Of a stretch of 64,000 bases of DNA, positions 44,600 through 52,786 are shown piece by piece. The position numbers and the translations under genes were made by a program. The stretch covers positions 3,968,001-4,032,000 of the forward strand of contig NZ_CP135435.1 of assembly GCF_032341175.1 (NCBI RefSeq), read 5' to 3'. Origin of the DNA: Bacillus sp. DTU_2020_1000418_1_SI_GHA_SEK_038 (GTDB lineage Bacteria; Bacillota; Bacilli; Bacillales; Cytobacillaceae). The notes beneath the pieces were generated by a model. It was given only the letters and a program-made list of their open reading frames with translations. It did no database searches and was not told the DNA's origin. Position 1 is the first letter of the stretch. Each line of letters begins with the position of its first letter.

Positions 44600-46414
44600 T
44601 TATTTACTAGATTGATATTTTTCCAGGAGTTCTTTCACCTTAGCAGGATCTGCTTTCAGCTCGTTACCAGTTTTAACAAGCGGGCTTACTGTAGATACCG
44701 CTTTGACTTTCTTGCCATGGTAGTAGCTAAGAATTTCATCTTGGTTAACCGAGTGTAGAACTGCTTTTCTTAAGTCTTCATTCTTAGCCACTTCACGATT
44801 AGCAGTGTTGAAAAGCAGGTAAGTTACACCGTTGCTTTCCATGCTTTGAAGCTTTAACTTGCTGTCGCTTTCAACGGTCTCATGCTTGTTTTCTGGAACC
44901 CCGTATAATACGTAAATTTCGCCGTTACGTAAGGCAGATAAGGAACTATCCATATCTTTGATGAAGCGAAGTTTAATATTTTCAATCTTCGGCTCGTGCT
45001 CTGTTCCCTTCATGTAGCCAGGGTTTTTGTAGAAAATGGCTTCATAATCGTTCTTATGTGAAAGAATGTACGGGCCGCTTGTGTATAAAGTGTTGTTGTA
45101 CTTGTCGCCTTCCGTTACTGTGTTTTGGTCACCGTACGGAATGTCTTTGTTAACATCAAAGGTTGCTACATCGTAAGTGTTAATGCTTTCAACTTGCTTT
45201 TTAGAAACGATCCCAGCTGATTGGTGTGCTAAATAGTTAAGCACTTGCGGGAAAGGTTCAGTTGTTGTTACTTTCACAACTTGATATTTACCTTCTTTAT
45301 TGTTGGCTTGTGTTTTATCTGCAACAAGTTCAGAGATTTTCGTATCTAGACCATTTTCAAGAGCTGCTCTGACAGAGTCGCTGCCGCTTGATTGTTTTAC
45401 TTGATCAAGCACGCTTAAATCAGTAACAACTTCAACATCCTTAATGTGCTCATGCAAACTGTATGTGCGGTGATCCGGCACGGAATCTTTATTTTTCGCA
45501 CGGTCTAAAGAGAAAATAACATCGTCTGCACCGACACGTTCGCCTGAATCCACTGCTTTTTTATCAGTGATTTTCGCAAAATTAATATCATCTCTTAAGA
45601 TGAAATAATACTCTTCATTTCCTTCTGCAATACTATGGTTAAGAGATAGGGATCCGTCAGATGTAATTTTGTCATCATCTGTTAAGTTAATTAAACGAAC
45701 ATACATATTAGTGTTAATCATGTTAATAGATCCATCATTACCCTTAATTGGGTCAAGTGATGTTAAAGTCGGCATTGTTTGTGATAAAACAAGCGGGTCT
45801 GTTCCACGCTTTGATTCGTCAACAAAATCAATCGGTTCCCATGCAAGTGCACGAGATTTAGAAAGTCTAACAGATTCAGGCTTTAAGACATCTTTGTTTA
45901 CAGCCTGTGATTTTAAAGAAATGTATAGTGGTGCAATATAAGCCTTATCAAATACAAGACGCTGTTCTAATTGCTTATACGTTTCTACATATTCTTCAGG
46001 TGTTTGCGTGCTTGCTTTATCAATTAGATCATCAATTTCAGTATCAGCTAAGATGCTATAGTCTCCGCCTGTTTTAAATAGAGAGCGGACAGCATAATCT
46101 GGATTTCCAGTAACAGTTGTCCAGCTGGATAATGCCGCGTCAAAGTTTCCCGCATCTTGTTGAGCTTTAAAGCTGCCATAGTCAGGTTGAATATTAAGCT
46201 TTACTTTGAAACCATTTTTAACGAGCTGGTCGCGAAGAATATTTAGATCTTCCTCCCCGCTGCTCATGCCAAGTAATTCAATTTCAACTTGCTCGCTAGC
46301 ACTACCGCCAGATTTGGAATCAGATCCAGCTTTTTCATTAACATCCGATTTAGTTTTCACACATCCTGCCAGCATTAAGACAAAGGCAAGAAGCAGTGGA
46401 AATAGTTTCTTCAT
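44600..46414 (-). CDS. Lipoprotein peptide-binding protein, family 5, circularly permuted
   Basis: 604 residues with a lipobox LMLAGC (Cys about 18). It is the substrate-binding part of the adjacent oligopeptide/dipeptide-type ABC transporter. The order of segments is unusual. Residues about 45-195 (ILRDQLVKNGFKVKLNIQ, GNFDAALSSW, LEQRLVFDKAYIAPLY) match what is normally the C-terminal part of SBP_bac_5 proteins. The usual N-terminal part starts only at about 205 (DPLVLSQTMPTLTSLDPIKG, YYFILRDDINFA, VGADDVIFSLDRA). The chain ends with DLRKAVLHSVNQDEIL and ADPAKVKELLEKY, which normally precede the first segment. This is a circular permutation within one frame. A full-length fold is therefore expected. 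Confidence 0.87.
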   Translation of the reverse strand: MKKLFPLLLAFVLMLAGCVKTKSDVNEKAGSDSKSGGSASEQVEIELLGMSSGEEDLNILRDQLVKNGFKVKLNIQPDYGSFKAQQDAGNFDAALSSWTTVTGNPDYAVRSLFKTGGDYSILADTEIDDLIDKASTQTPEEYVETYKQLEQRLVFDKAYIAPLYISLKSQAVNKDVLKPESVRLSKSRALAWEPIDFVDESKRGTDPLVLSQTMPTLTSLDPIKGNDGSINMINTNMYVRLINLTDDDKITSDGSLSLNHSIAEGNEEYYFILRDDINFAKITDKKAVDSGERVGADDVIFSLDRAKNKDSVPDHRTYSLHEHIKDVEVVTDLSVLDQVKQSSGSDSVRAALENGLDTKISELVADKTQANNKEGKYQVVKVTTTEPFPQVLNYLAHQSAGIVSKKQVESINTYDVATFDVNKDIPYGDQNTVTEGDKYNNTLYTSGPYILSHKNDYEAIFYKNPGYMKGTEHEPKIENIKLRFIKDMDSSLSALRNGEIYVLYGVPENKHETVESDSKLKLQSMESNGVTYLLFNTANREVAKNEDLRKAVLHSVNQDEILSYYHGKKVKAVSTVSPLVKTGNELKADPAKVKELLEKYQSSK

Positions 46415-46499
46415 TATACTTTCCTCCTAATAATTTGTTTATATTAGCAATTATTATTGAAGACTGCTCGCCAACAATATTGCTAATCATTTCTTTATA

Positions 46500-48014
46500 T
46501 TAATCAAGCTTCGGGTCAAGAGCGTCCCTAAGCCCATCTCCCAAAAAGTTAAAAGATAAAACGAGAGCAATAATCGCTAGCCCCGGATAGATGGCTAGAT
46601 ACGAATGAGTTTCGAGATAGGTACTGCCTATCTTCAATATATTTCCCCATTCCGGAATATGCGGCTCGACACCTAGCCCCAGATAGCTTAAGCTGCTTGT
46701 GGCAATAACCGCACCGCCAATGGTTAGTGTAGATTTAACAATCATAGGGGCAAGTGAATTAGGAACGACATGCTTAAAGATAATCGATAGATTGCTAGAT
46801 CCGAGTGCACGGGCAGATTCAACATATTCATAGTTTGAAACCATCAAAACGTTGGCACGCATCGTTCTCGCGTATGTTGGAATGGACCCAACACTAAGAG
46901 CAATCACAAGGGTTACAGCGTTAGAACCAAACGCGGCAATAATAACAATCGCCAGTAAAATTCCTGGAATCGCGTACAATATATCAAGCAAACGCATAAT
47001 AATATTGTCTGTGCGGTTTCCATAATAACCAGAAATAGCTCCTAAGAATCCTCCAATCAAAAAAGGAATTGCGGTCGATAATACCCCAACAATGAGAGAA
47101 ATCCTTGCCCCGAAAACAATTCGAGAAAACAAATCCCTGCCAAAATTGTCTGTTCCAAGCGGATAAGTAAGACTCGGAGTCTGCAGAATGGCACCATAAT
47201 CATTATCCACTGCCATGCTATAATCAAAGGTCAAATAACTGCAGATGGAAATCGAAAAAATAAAGATGATAAAAAACAACCCTAGCATGGATGTCGTATT
47301 CGCTGAAATTTTCTCCCAAATTTTATACCACTTACCGATACTAGTTTCGTTGTTTCTCCATTTTTCTCTAATAAAATGAATGCCTATTACTAGTGCAAAA
47401 AGATTGCCAGTAATAGCAGTCAATACTAAAGGTATACCCAAAAAGAACTTCAATCTCGCCTTGCCACTGCCTCCTCGATCCTTTGCAGTAAAAATAAGGA
47501 CCGCCAAATAGAATACGGCCGTAATAATTAGGAAGCCCATTGATGGCAGAAAGGTATCAGAGACATAGGGCTTGAATAGATTCAGTGCTGACACAGCAAT
47601 AATGAAAAATTGCGTGAGCAGCATGTAAACAGCAAATATATATTCGGGTGACTTTTCTTTTCTAATTAATTGAAAGGCAAAAGTAGCCACGAATACATTT
47701 GCAGTTAAAATACTTAATAGCTGAAAGTACCCTAGAACTCTAGTTGACTTTCGTATTTCGCCAGACTTTTTAAGGTCTAGCTTAATTTTCAACGTAATGA
47801 CTATTTGTACAAGCGTAAACAGCGCATAGGCGATAAAAACGCCAAACACAAACGGCTTTATCGTATTAGCAGCAAAGTTAAAACTGCTATATAGAAATAT
47901 GACAGTCAAAGCAAGCGAAGTGATCGATGTAAAGCTTGCCTGCCTGTATTCTGGTGAAATTTTTAGCGCGTGCTGTTTAAAATAGCTTTCATTTTCCCTC
48001 ATATGAGTAGACAT
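46500..48014 (-). CDS. Peptide ABC transporter permease, DppC/OppC-like with membrane extension
   Basis: 504 residues, about 200 more than a normal DppC. The C-terminal 280 residues are the permease: YPLGTDNFGRDLFSRIVFGARISL, and the EAA loop EYVESARALGSSNLSIIFKHVVPN that contacts the ATPase. The first 235 residues add about six hydrophobic helices (for example FVFGVFIAYALFTLVQIVIT and FFLGIPLVLTAITGNLFAL) that I cannot match to a family. It lies 86 bp after the binding-protein gene in genome order and 17 bp before the DppB-like gene, so all three are one operon. Confidence 0.87.
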   Translation of the reverse strand: MSTHMRENESYFKQHALKISPEYRQASFTSITSLALTVIFLYSSFNFAANTIKPFVFGVFIAYALFTLVQIVITLKIKLDLKKSGEIRKSTRVLGYFQLLSILTANVFVATFAFQLIRKEKSPEYIFAVYMLLTQFFIIAVSALNLFKPYVSDTFLPSMGFLIITAVFYLAVLIFTAKDRGGSGKARLKFFLGIPLVLTAITGNLFALVIGIHFIREKWRNNETSIGKWYKIWEKISANTTSMLGLFFIIFIFSISICSYLTFDYSMAVDNDYGAILQTPSLTYPLGTDNFGRDLFSRIVFGARISLIVGVLSTAIPFLIGGFLGAISGYYGNRTDNIIMRLLDILYAIPGILLAIVIIAAFGSNAVTLVIALSVGSIPTYARTMRANVLMVSNYEYVESARALGSSNLSIIFKHVVPNSLAPMIVKSTLTIGGAVIATSSLSYLGLGVEPHIPEWGNILKIGSTYLETHSYLAIYPGLAIIALVLSFNFLGDGLRDALDPKLD

Positions 48015-48030
48015 CTTCTATACACCTGCT

Positions 48031-49491
48031 TTAATATTGTTTCATTTTTGATCGGATTCGAGGGTCAAAAAACGCATACAGGATATCGATCAATAAATTA
48101 ATTAAAGAAATGGTAATCGCAATATAGACAACTCCACCCATAATACTCGGGATATCAGGTATAAATTGCTTATCAACAATATAGCTTCCAATCCCGCTAA
48201 TATTAAATACCTTTTCTGTAACGGCCGCTCCGCCAAGCATGCCGCCAAACATGAGTCCAATAACCGTAATAACAGGAATCATCGCATTGCCCACCGCATG
48301 CTTCCATAATACTTGGCGCTTATTCAGTCCCTTGGCTTTCGCCGTAATAATATAATCTTCATTAATCACTTCAAGTGTAGCCGAGCGGGTCATCCTAGCG
48401 ATTGAGGCAGTTAAGCCCGTTCCTAGAACAACGGCTGGCATAATAATGGACAGCCAGTTTTGCGGATTGAAGGTGGCTGGCAGCCATTGCAATTTAATCG
48501 AGAAATTCAGAATAAAGATAAGCCCTTGCCAAAAGTTAGGAATGGATAATCCGATAAGGGCAATAAACATAAACGTATAATCAAAAAATGAATTTGGCCT
48601 TGTTGCTGAAATAATTCCGATCGGAATAGAAATAACAATGGCCATAATTAAGGCTATAAGTGTCAGCGTTAATGTGATTGGGAATTTTCTAGCGATACTT
48701 GCAGCAACCTCTTCATTACCAGAATAAGAGGCTCCCAAATCAAAGGTGAAAATCCCTTTCATCGCATTCCATAATTGTGTCAGATAAGGCTGATCAAGAC
48801 CGTAAATCTGATTAAAAGCTGCAATTTGTTCCTTTGTTGCCGTTTCCCCGAGTATATTAGCTGCTGGATCAAAAGGTGAAATATACAAAATAGTAAATAC
48901 GAAAAACGCGACACCAAATATAACAAATATACTCATAACTAATCTTTCAAATATATATTTCAAATAAGGGTTGCTATGTATGAAAATTAAAAGATACATA
49001 GGCAATCCAGGTAAAATTGTTAATAGTAGAAACAGAGGATGCTTCACGAGCGACTGAAAAATGGATTCATAAGTTAATCTTTCATGCCCTTGCTGTTCTA
49101 AGAGCTCAGCTGTTCTTGCAGCCACTAACTTTTGAAACTGTTCTTCAGCCCAAATTGCCGCTAGCTGATCTGTTTTCGTTTCCTCTTGATTTTGTCCGAA
49201 AAACGCTTGTTTCCGTAATATCTGCTCCTTATACTGCTGCTTTAACTGTTCCCTTAGACCAGATTCAGCCAGTTTGTTCTCATTTTCCTTAAGCAGAGAG
49301 GAATATGTATCTCGTTTTCTATTATTGAGGTATATAATAAAAACAATGAGATGCACCGGAAGACCCAGAATATATATAAGCCATTTATAGGCAGGATGCG
49401 GCTGCATTTTCTTGTAAGATTGGCTTAAGGTTTCTGAAAAACTTAAGCTTTTCCTTAAGCTTTTTGCATCAGTACCCTTGATAGCTTCCAT
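48031..49491 (-). CDS. Peptide ABC transporter permease, DppB/OppB-like with N-terminal extension
   Basis: 486 residues. The DppB-like part starts near 180 (YIFERLVMSIFVIFGVAFFVF, then FGLDQPYLTQLW-like loop and EDYIITAKAKGLNKRQVLWKHAVGN EAA loop). The first 180 residues contain two hydrophobic segments (WLIYILGLPVHLIVFIIYL and LFLLLTILPGLPMYLLIFI) on either side of a charged, helical region rich in Glu and Gln (about 60-140). That extension is absent from standard DppB. It is the first gene of the operon and is divergent from the ATPase gene. Confidence 0.87.
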   Translation of the reverse strand: MEAIKGTDAKSLRKSLSFSETLSQSYKKMQPHPAYKWLIYILGLPVHLIVFIIYLNNRKRDTYSSLLKENENKLAESGLREQLKQQYKEQILRKQAFFGQNQEETKTDQLAAIWAEEQFQKLVAARTAELLEQQGHERLTYESIFQSLVKHPLFLLLTILPGLPMYLLIFIHSNPYLKYIFERLVMSIFVIFGVAFFVFTILYISPFDPAANILGETATKEQIAAFNQIYGLDQPYLTQLWNAMKGIFTFDLGASYSGNEEVAASIARKFPITLTLTLIALIMAIVISIPIGIISATRPNSFFDYTFMFIALIGLSIPNFWQGLIFILNFSIKLQWLPATFNPQNWLSIIMPAVVLGTGLTASIARMTRSATLEVINEDYIITAKAKGLNKRQVLWKHAVGNAMIPVITVIGLMFGGMLGGAAVTEKVFNISGIGSYIVDKQFIPDIPSIMGGVVYIAITISLINLLIDILYAFFDPRIRSKMKQY

Positions 49492-49695
49492 GGGGATTTC
49501 CTCCTTCCCAGATATATTGCATTATTCCGACCAGTATAGTATATTTTAATTCTAATATTAAAGTCAATATCTAGTTATTATACAACTATAGTTATTCTTA
49601 CTAGAATGTGTAGCTGATTTACATAACTTTTGTCAGAATATATCTATATTACCCTTATATAAATAGGCAATTTTGAATATGGGCAGGTGTGAAGT

Positions 49696-51447
49696 GTGGA
49701 ACAAATATTGAAGATAAACAACTTACGAGTATCCTTCATGTCCCGAGATCATGAGTTTGAAGCAGTAAAAGGTGTGAGCTTTGAAGTCAGAAAAGGAGAG
49801 ACTTTAGGAATTGTAGGGGAATCGGGAAGCGGGAAAAGTGTAACTGCTAGGTCCATTATGCGACTGCTCCCCTCTCCGCCCTCTTTTATGAAAGATGGAG
49901 AGATCCTTTTTCAAGGAGAAAATCTTGCACACAAAACGGAAAAGGAAATGGAAGAGATTCGTGGCCGCGACATCAGTATGATCTTTCAAGACCCGATGAC
50001 TTCCTTAAATCCAACCATTCGTATTGGAAAGCAAATAGCGGAAAGCCTGATCAAGCATCAAAAATTATCGAAAAAAGAAGCGAAGAATCAAGCAATAGAA
50101 TTATTAAAATTAGTCGGCATCCGCGATAGTGAAACACGCTATAACCAGTACCCTCATGAATTTTCAGGAGGTATGCGGCAAAGAGTGATGATCGCCATTG
50201 CACTTGCCTGCCGTCCAACGCTGTTAATTGCCGATGAACCGACAACTGCGCTAGATGTGACCATTCAGGCCCAAATCTTAAATCTAATGAAAAATATGCA
50301 GGAACGATTTGGCACATCAATCATACTTATTACTCATGATCTTGGTGTCGTTGCGGGTATGTGCGATCGTGTCGTTGTCATGAAAAACGGTGAAATTGTA
50401 GAGACCGGAACGACTGAGGAAATCTTTGAATCGCCAAAGCACCCTTATACGCTTAAACTGCTAAATGCACTGCCTAGACTGAATGAGAAGAAGAAACCAA
50501 AGCCTGCCCCACTCATCTTGCCAGGCATAGATTCAAGTAAATCATTACTTGAAGTCCATGGACTAAAGCAATACTTTGATTTAGGCAAGGGAAATGTTCT
50601 GAAAGCAGTAGATAATATTAGCTTTCAGATTAAACCAGGTGAAACATTAGGGCTTGTAGGAGAATCTGGATCCGGTAAATCTACAACAGGCCGAGCGATT
50701 TTACGGCTTCATGAGCCTACAGGAGGCGAGGTTTTATACCAAGGGATTCCAGTTAATCGGCTAACACAAAACGAAATGAAGACCATGCGCCGGCATATGC
50801 AGATGATCTTCCAGGACCCTTATGCATCACTGAATCCGCGCTTTAAAGTTCTCGATATTATCGGACAGGCTTTGGATATTCATAAACTGTCAGACAGTAA
50901 AGAAGCACGGAAGAAAAGAGTGGAAGAACTGCTTGATATGGTTGGACTAGAACCATCACATGCTTTGCGCTATCCTCATGAATTTTCAGGCGGCCAGCGT
51001 CAGCGGATTGGCATTGCCCGTGCCCTAGCTGTGGAGCCAAAATTCATCGTATGTGATGAACCACTATCGGCACTTGATGTGTCCATTCAATCACAAGTCG
51101 TCACCTTGTTAGAAGATTTACAGCATCGACTGGGATTAACCTATTTATTTATTGCCCATGATCTTTCAATGGTCAAGCATATTAGTGACCGTGTCGCTGT
51201 TATGTATCGGGGGAAAATTGTCGAGCTGGCTGAAAGTGAGGAGCTCTACTCCAATCCGCAGCATGCCTATACAAAGTCCCTGCTCTCTGCCATCCCAATT
51301 CCGGATCCGAAAATAGAAAGACAGAAAAAAAGAGTTTTAATGGAAGAGCAAACAGAGGAAGATAAATATCAACTTAGCACATCTGAGCTAGTTGAGGTTT
51401 CAGAAGGCCATTGGGTGGCCATGCCGAAAGTTCCGGTTAGCTATTAA
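49696..51447 (+). CDS. Fused dual ATP-binding protein of a peptide ABC transporter (DppD-DppF)
   Basis: 583 residues with two complete ATPase domains in one chain. Domain 1 has GESGSGKSV (about 38), FSGGMRQRV and [12 protein letters not shown]. Domain 2 has [10 protein letters not shown] (about 322), FSGGQRQRI and [12 protein letters not shown]. The oligopeptide-type C-terminal extension follows domain 1 ([12 protein letters not shown]) and domain 2 ([14 protein letters not shown]). Starts at GTG 49696 after CAGGTG. It is divergent from the two permeases and binding protein, and supplies the energy for them. The fusion parallels GsiA/YejF-type proteins. A strong terminator follows. Confidence 0.93.
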   Translation: MEQILKINNLRVSFMSRDHEFEAVKGVSFEVRKGETLGIVGESGSGKSVTARSIMRLLPSPPSFMKDGEILFQGENLAHKTEKEMEEIRGRDISMIFQDPMTSLNPTIRIGKQIAESLIKHQKLSKKEAKNQAIELLKLVGIRDSETRYNQYPHEFSGGMRQRVMIAIALACRPTLLIADEPTTALDVTIQAQILNLMKNMQERFGTSIILITHDLGVVAGMCDRVVVMKNGEIVETGTTEEIFESPKHPYTLKLLNALPRLNEKKKPKPAPLILPGIDSSKSLLEVHGLKQYFDLGKGNVLKAVDNISFQIKPGETLGLVGESGSGKSTTGRAILRLHEPTGGEVLYQGIPVNRLTQNEMKTMRRHMQMIFQDPYASLNPRFKVLDIIGQALDIHKLSDSKEARKKRVEELLDMVGLEPSHALRYPHEFSGGQRQRIGIARALAVEPKFIVCDEPLSALDVSIQSQVVTLLEDLQHRLGLTYLFIAHDLSMVKHISDRVAVMYRGKIVELAESEELYSNPQHAYTKSLLSAIPIPDPKIERQKKRVLMEEQTEEDKYQLSTSELVEVSEGHWVAMPKVPVSY

Positions 51448-51455
51448 GATTTCCT

Positions 51456-51486
51456 GCCCGTCCCTGATTGAGGGGCGGGCTTTTTT
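51456..51486 (+). terminator. Terminator after the dual ATPase gene
   Basis: GCCCGTCCCT pairs with AGGGGCGGGC (one mismatch) around a 4-base loop, followed by six T. Confidence 0.88.
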
Positions 51487-51546
51487 AACAGTATTAATAG
51501 AAAGAAGCTGTCCAGTAGTGGCGAATAAGTTCCATAATTTTATGGG

Positions 51547-51830
51547 ATTCAGGAAAAGGTGGATTGTTTCCTTAATTCCGGGGGATCATAGAAAAAATGG
51601 AGACATATGATGATTTGTTTCTCAATTTTCGTGAGATCATAAAAAAAATGGAAACAAAAGGCGAGTTGTTTCCCAAAATTCTATGAAATCATAGAAAAAG
51701 TGGAGACATATGACGATTTGTTTCCCAAAATTCCATGAGATCATAGAAAAAGCGGAGACATATGACGATTTGTTTCCAATATTCCATGAAATCATAGAAA
51801 AAGTGGAAACAAAGCTCGAGCGGAAACCAA
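51547..51830. repeat. About five copies of a 52-bp repeat
   Basis: Copies of GTGGAGACATATGACGATTT and the following TGTTTCCCAAAATTCCATGA-type half start near 51599, 51650, 51702, 51754 and 51805, spaced 51-52 bp. The sequence is unrelated to the array at 5427. Nothing else is visible between the terminator and the gene ending at 51900. Confidence 0.9.
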
Positions 51831-51899
51831 ATTTTAAAAATGAGCCTATCCAGTAAGTCAGGATAAACCGACATTCTAGAGTGGCTCAAAACAAGTTAT

Positions 51900-52391
51900 C
51901 TACTTATATTCTGATCGAACGATTAATTGAACATCTATCACATTTTCTTCCACATCTGCAAAATCGTAATCATCGGCCACATATTCATGGCCATCAGCTG
52001 ATATAAGCATAACCCAATTCCCTGATAATACGCTGAAAAGAATATCGGCCTGCTCAACGGATAATTTCAATTGAGTAAATTTTCCGGGACTGAAAAGATA
52101 ATCACGATCGGCCTCTAAGCCAAACCGCTCCTTTAACCACGTCTGGATGCCGCCATTTGTATTAAACTTCATTTGGTAACCATTTTTTATAGCTGCCTCT
52201 AAATCTTCACCATGTTCTTCTGCATAGGTGAAAAATTCGTCATAATGATAATATTCTTCCTCAGCTATTTTTAACGGTGTAATATCTCCTGTTATCTTAC
52301 TAGCTAATATTACATCATCGGCTACACCAAATCTCCGCACACGTTCTAGCAAAATAGCCGTTTTTTGTGAAATTTTCGCCCTTTCACTCAT
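51900..52391 (-). CDS. Hypothetical acidic cytoplasmic protein, 163 aa
   Basis: I do not recognise this family. The start is ATG 52391 (MSERAKISQK), with GAAGG 8 bases before it. There is no signal peptide or membrane helix. The N-terminal third is helical and charged, followed by EEEYYHYDEFFTYAEEHGED, an aromatic and acidic stretch. The C-terminus is strongly acidic (YVADDYDFADVEENVIDVQ). It stands alone between repeat arrays, divergent from the S-layer gene 396 bp away. A role cannot be assigned. Confidence 0.7.
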   Translation of the reverse strand: MSERAKISQKTAILLERVRRFGVADDVILASKITGDITPLKIAEEEYYHYDEFFTYAEEHGEDLEAAIKNGYQMKFNTNGGIQTWLKERFGLEADRDYLFSPGKFTQLKLSVEQADILFSVLSGNWVMLISADGHEYVADDYDFADVEENVIDVQLIVRSEYK

Positions 52392-52533
52392 AGGAATACC
52401 TTCTTTCATTAGATTTATATTCTCCTAGTAAATTATATAGCAAATTTTTGAAAGATGTATGGCGAGATTTGCGTTACCTTACCGTTTATACCTATTTTTA
52501 AGGGTGCAGCAGTCTAATTTTCTGTTAAAAATA

Positions 52534-52633
52534 AGTTTGTCAGCCAATTGGGATGGTTTATCAGCCAGTTTAGTTAGTTTGTAAGCGAATTACGCCTATT
52601 TGTCAGCCAATTCGTGTACTTTGTCAGCCAATT
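52534..52633. repeat. TTTGTCAGCCAA repeat cluster 4
   Basis: Five degenerate copies spaced about 21-24 bp in the divergent gap between the 163-residue gene and the S-layer gene. The S-layer gene has AAAGGAGG at about 52773; the remaining gap sequence is AT-rich. Confidence 0.85.
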
Positions 52634-52786
52634 AATTAAAACACCCTCCTCCCCCTCTCAAAAATAGCATCTAAATGCCCGCCACCTGCTTCTGATGCTC
52701 ATGCCTTTTTATCTATTTATCTATTATTAATAATCTTTTAAAATAGGAATATATTTACATTAACTAGCAACAAAGGAGGCAAATGA

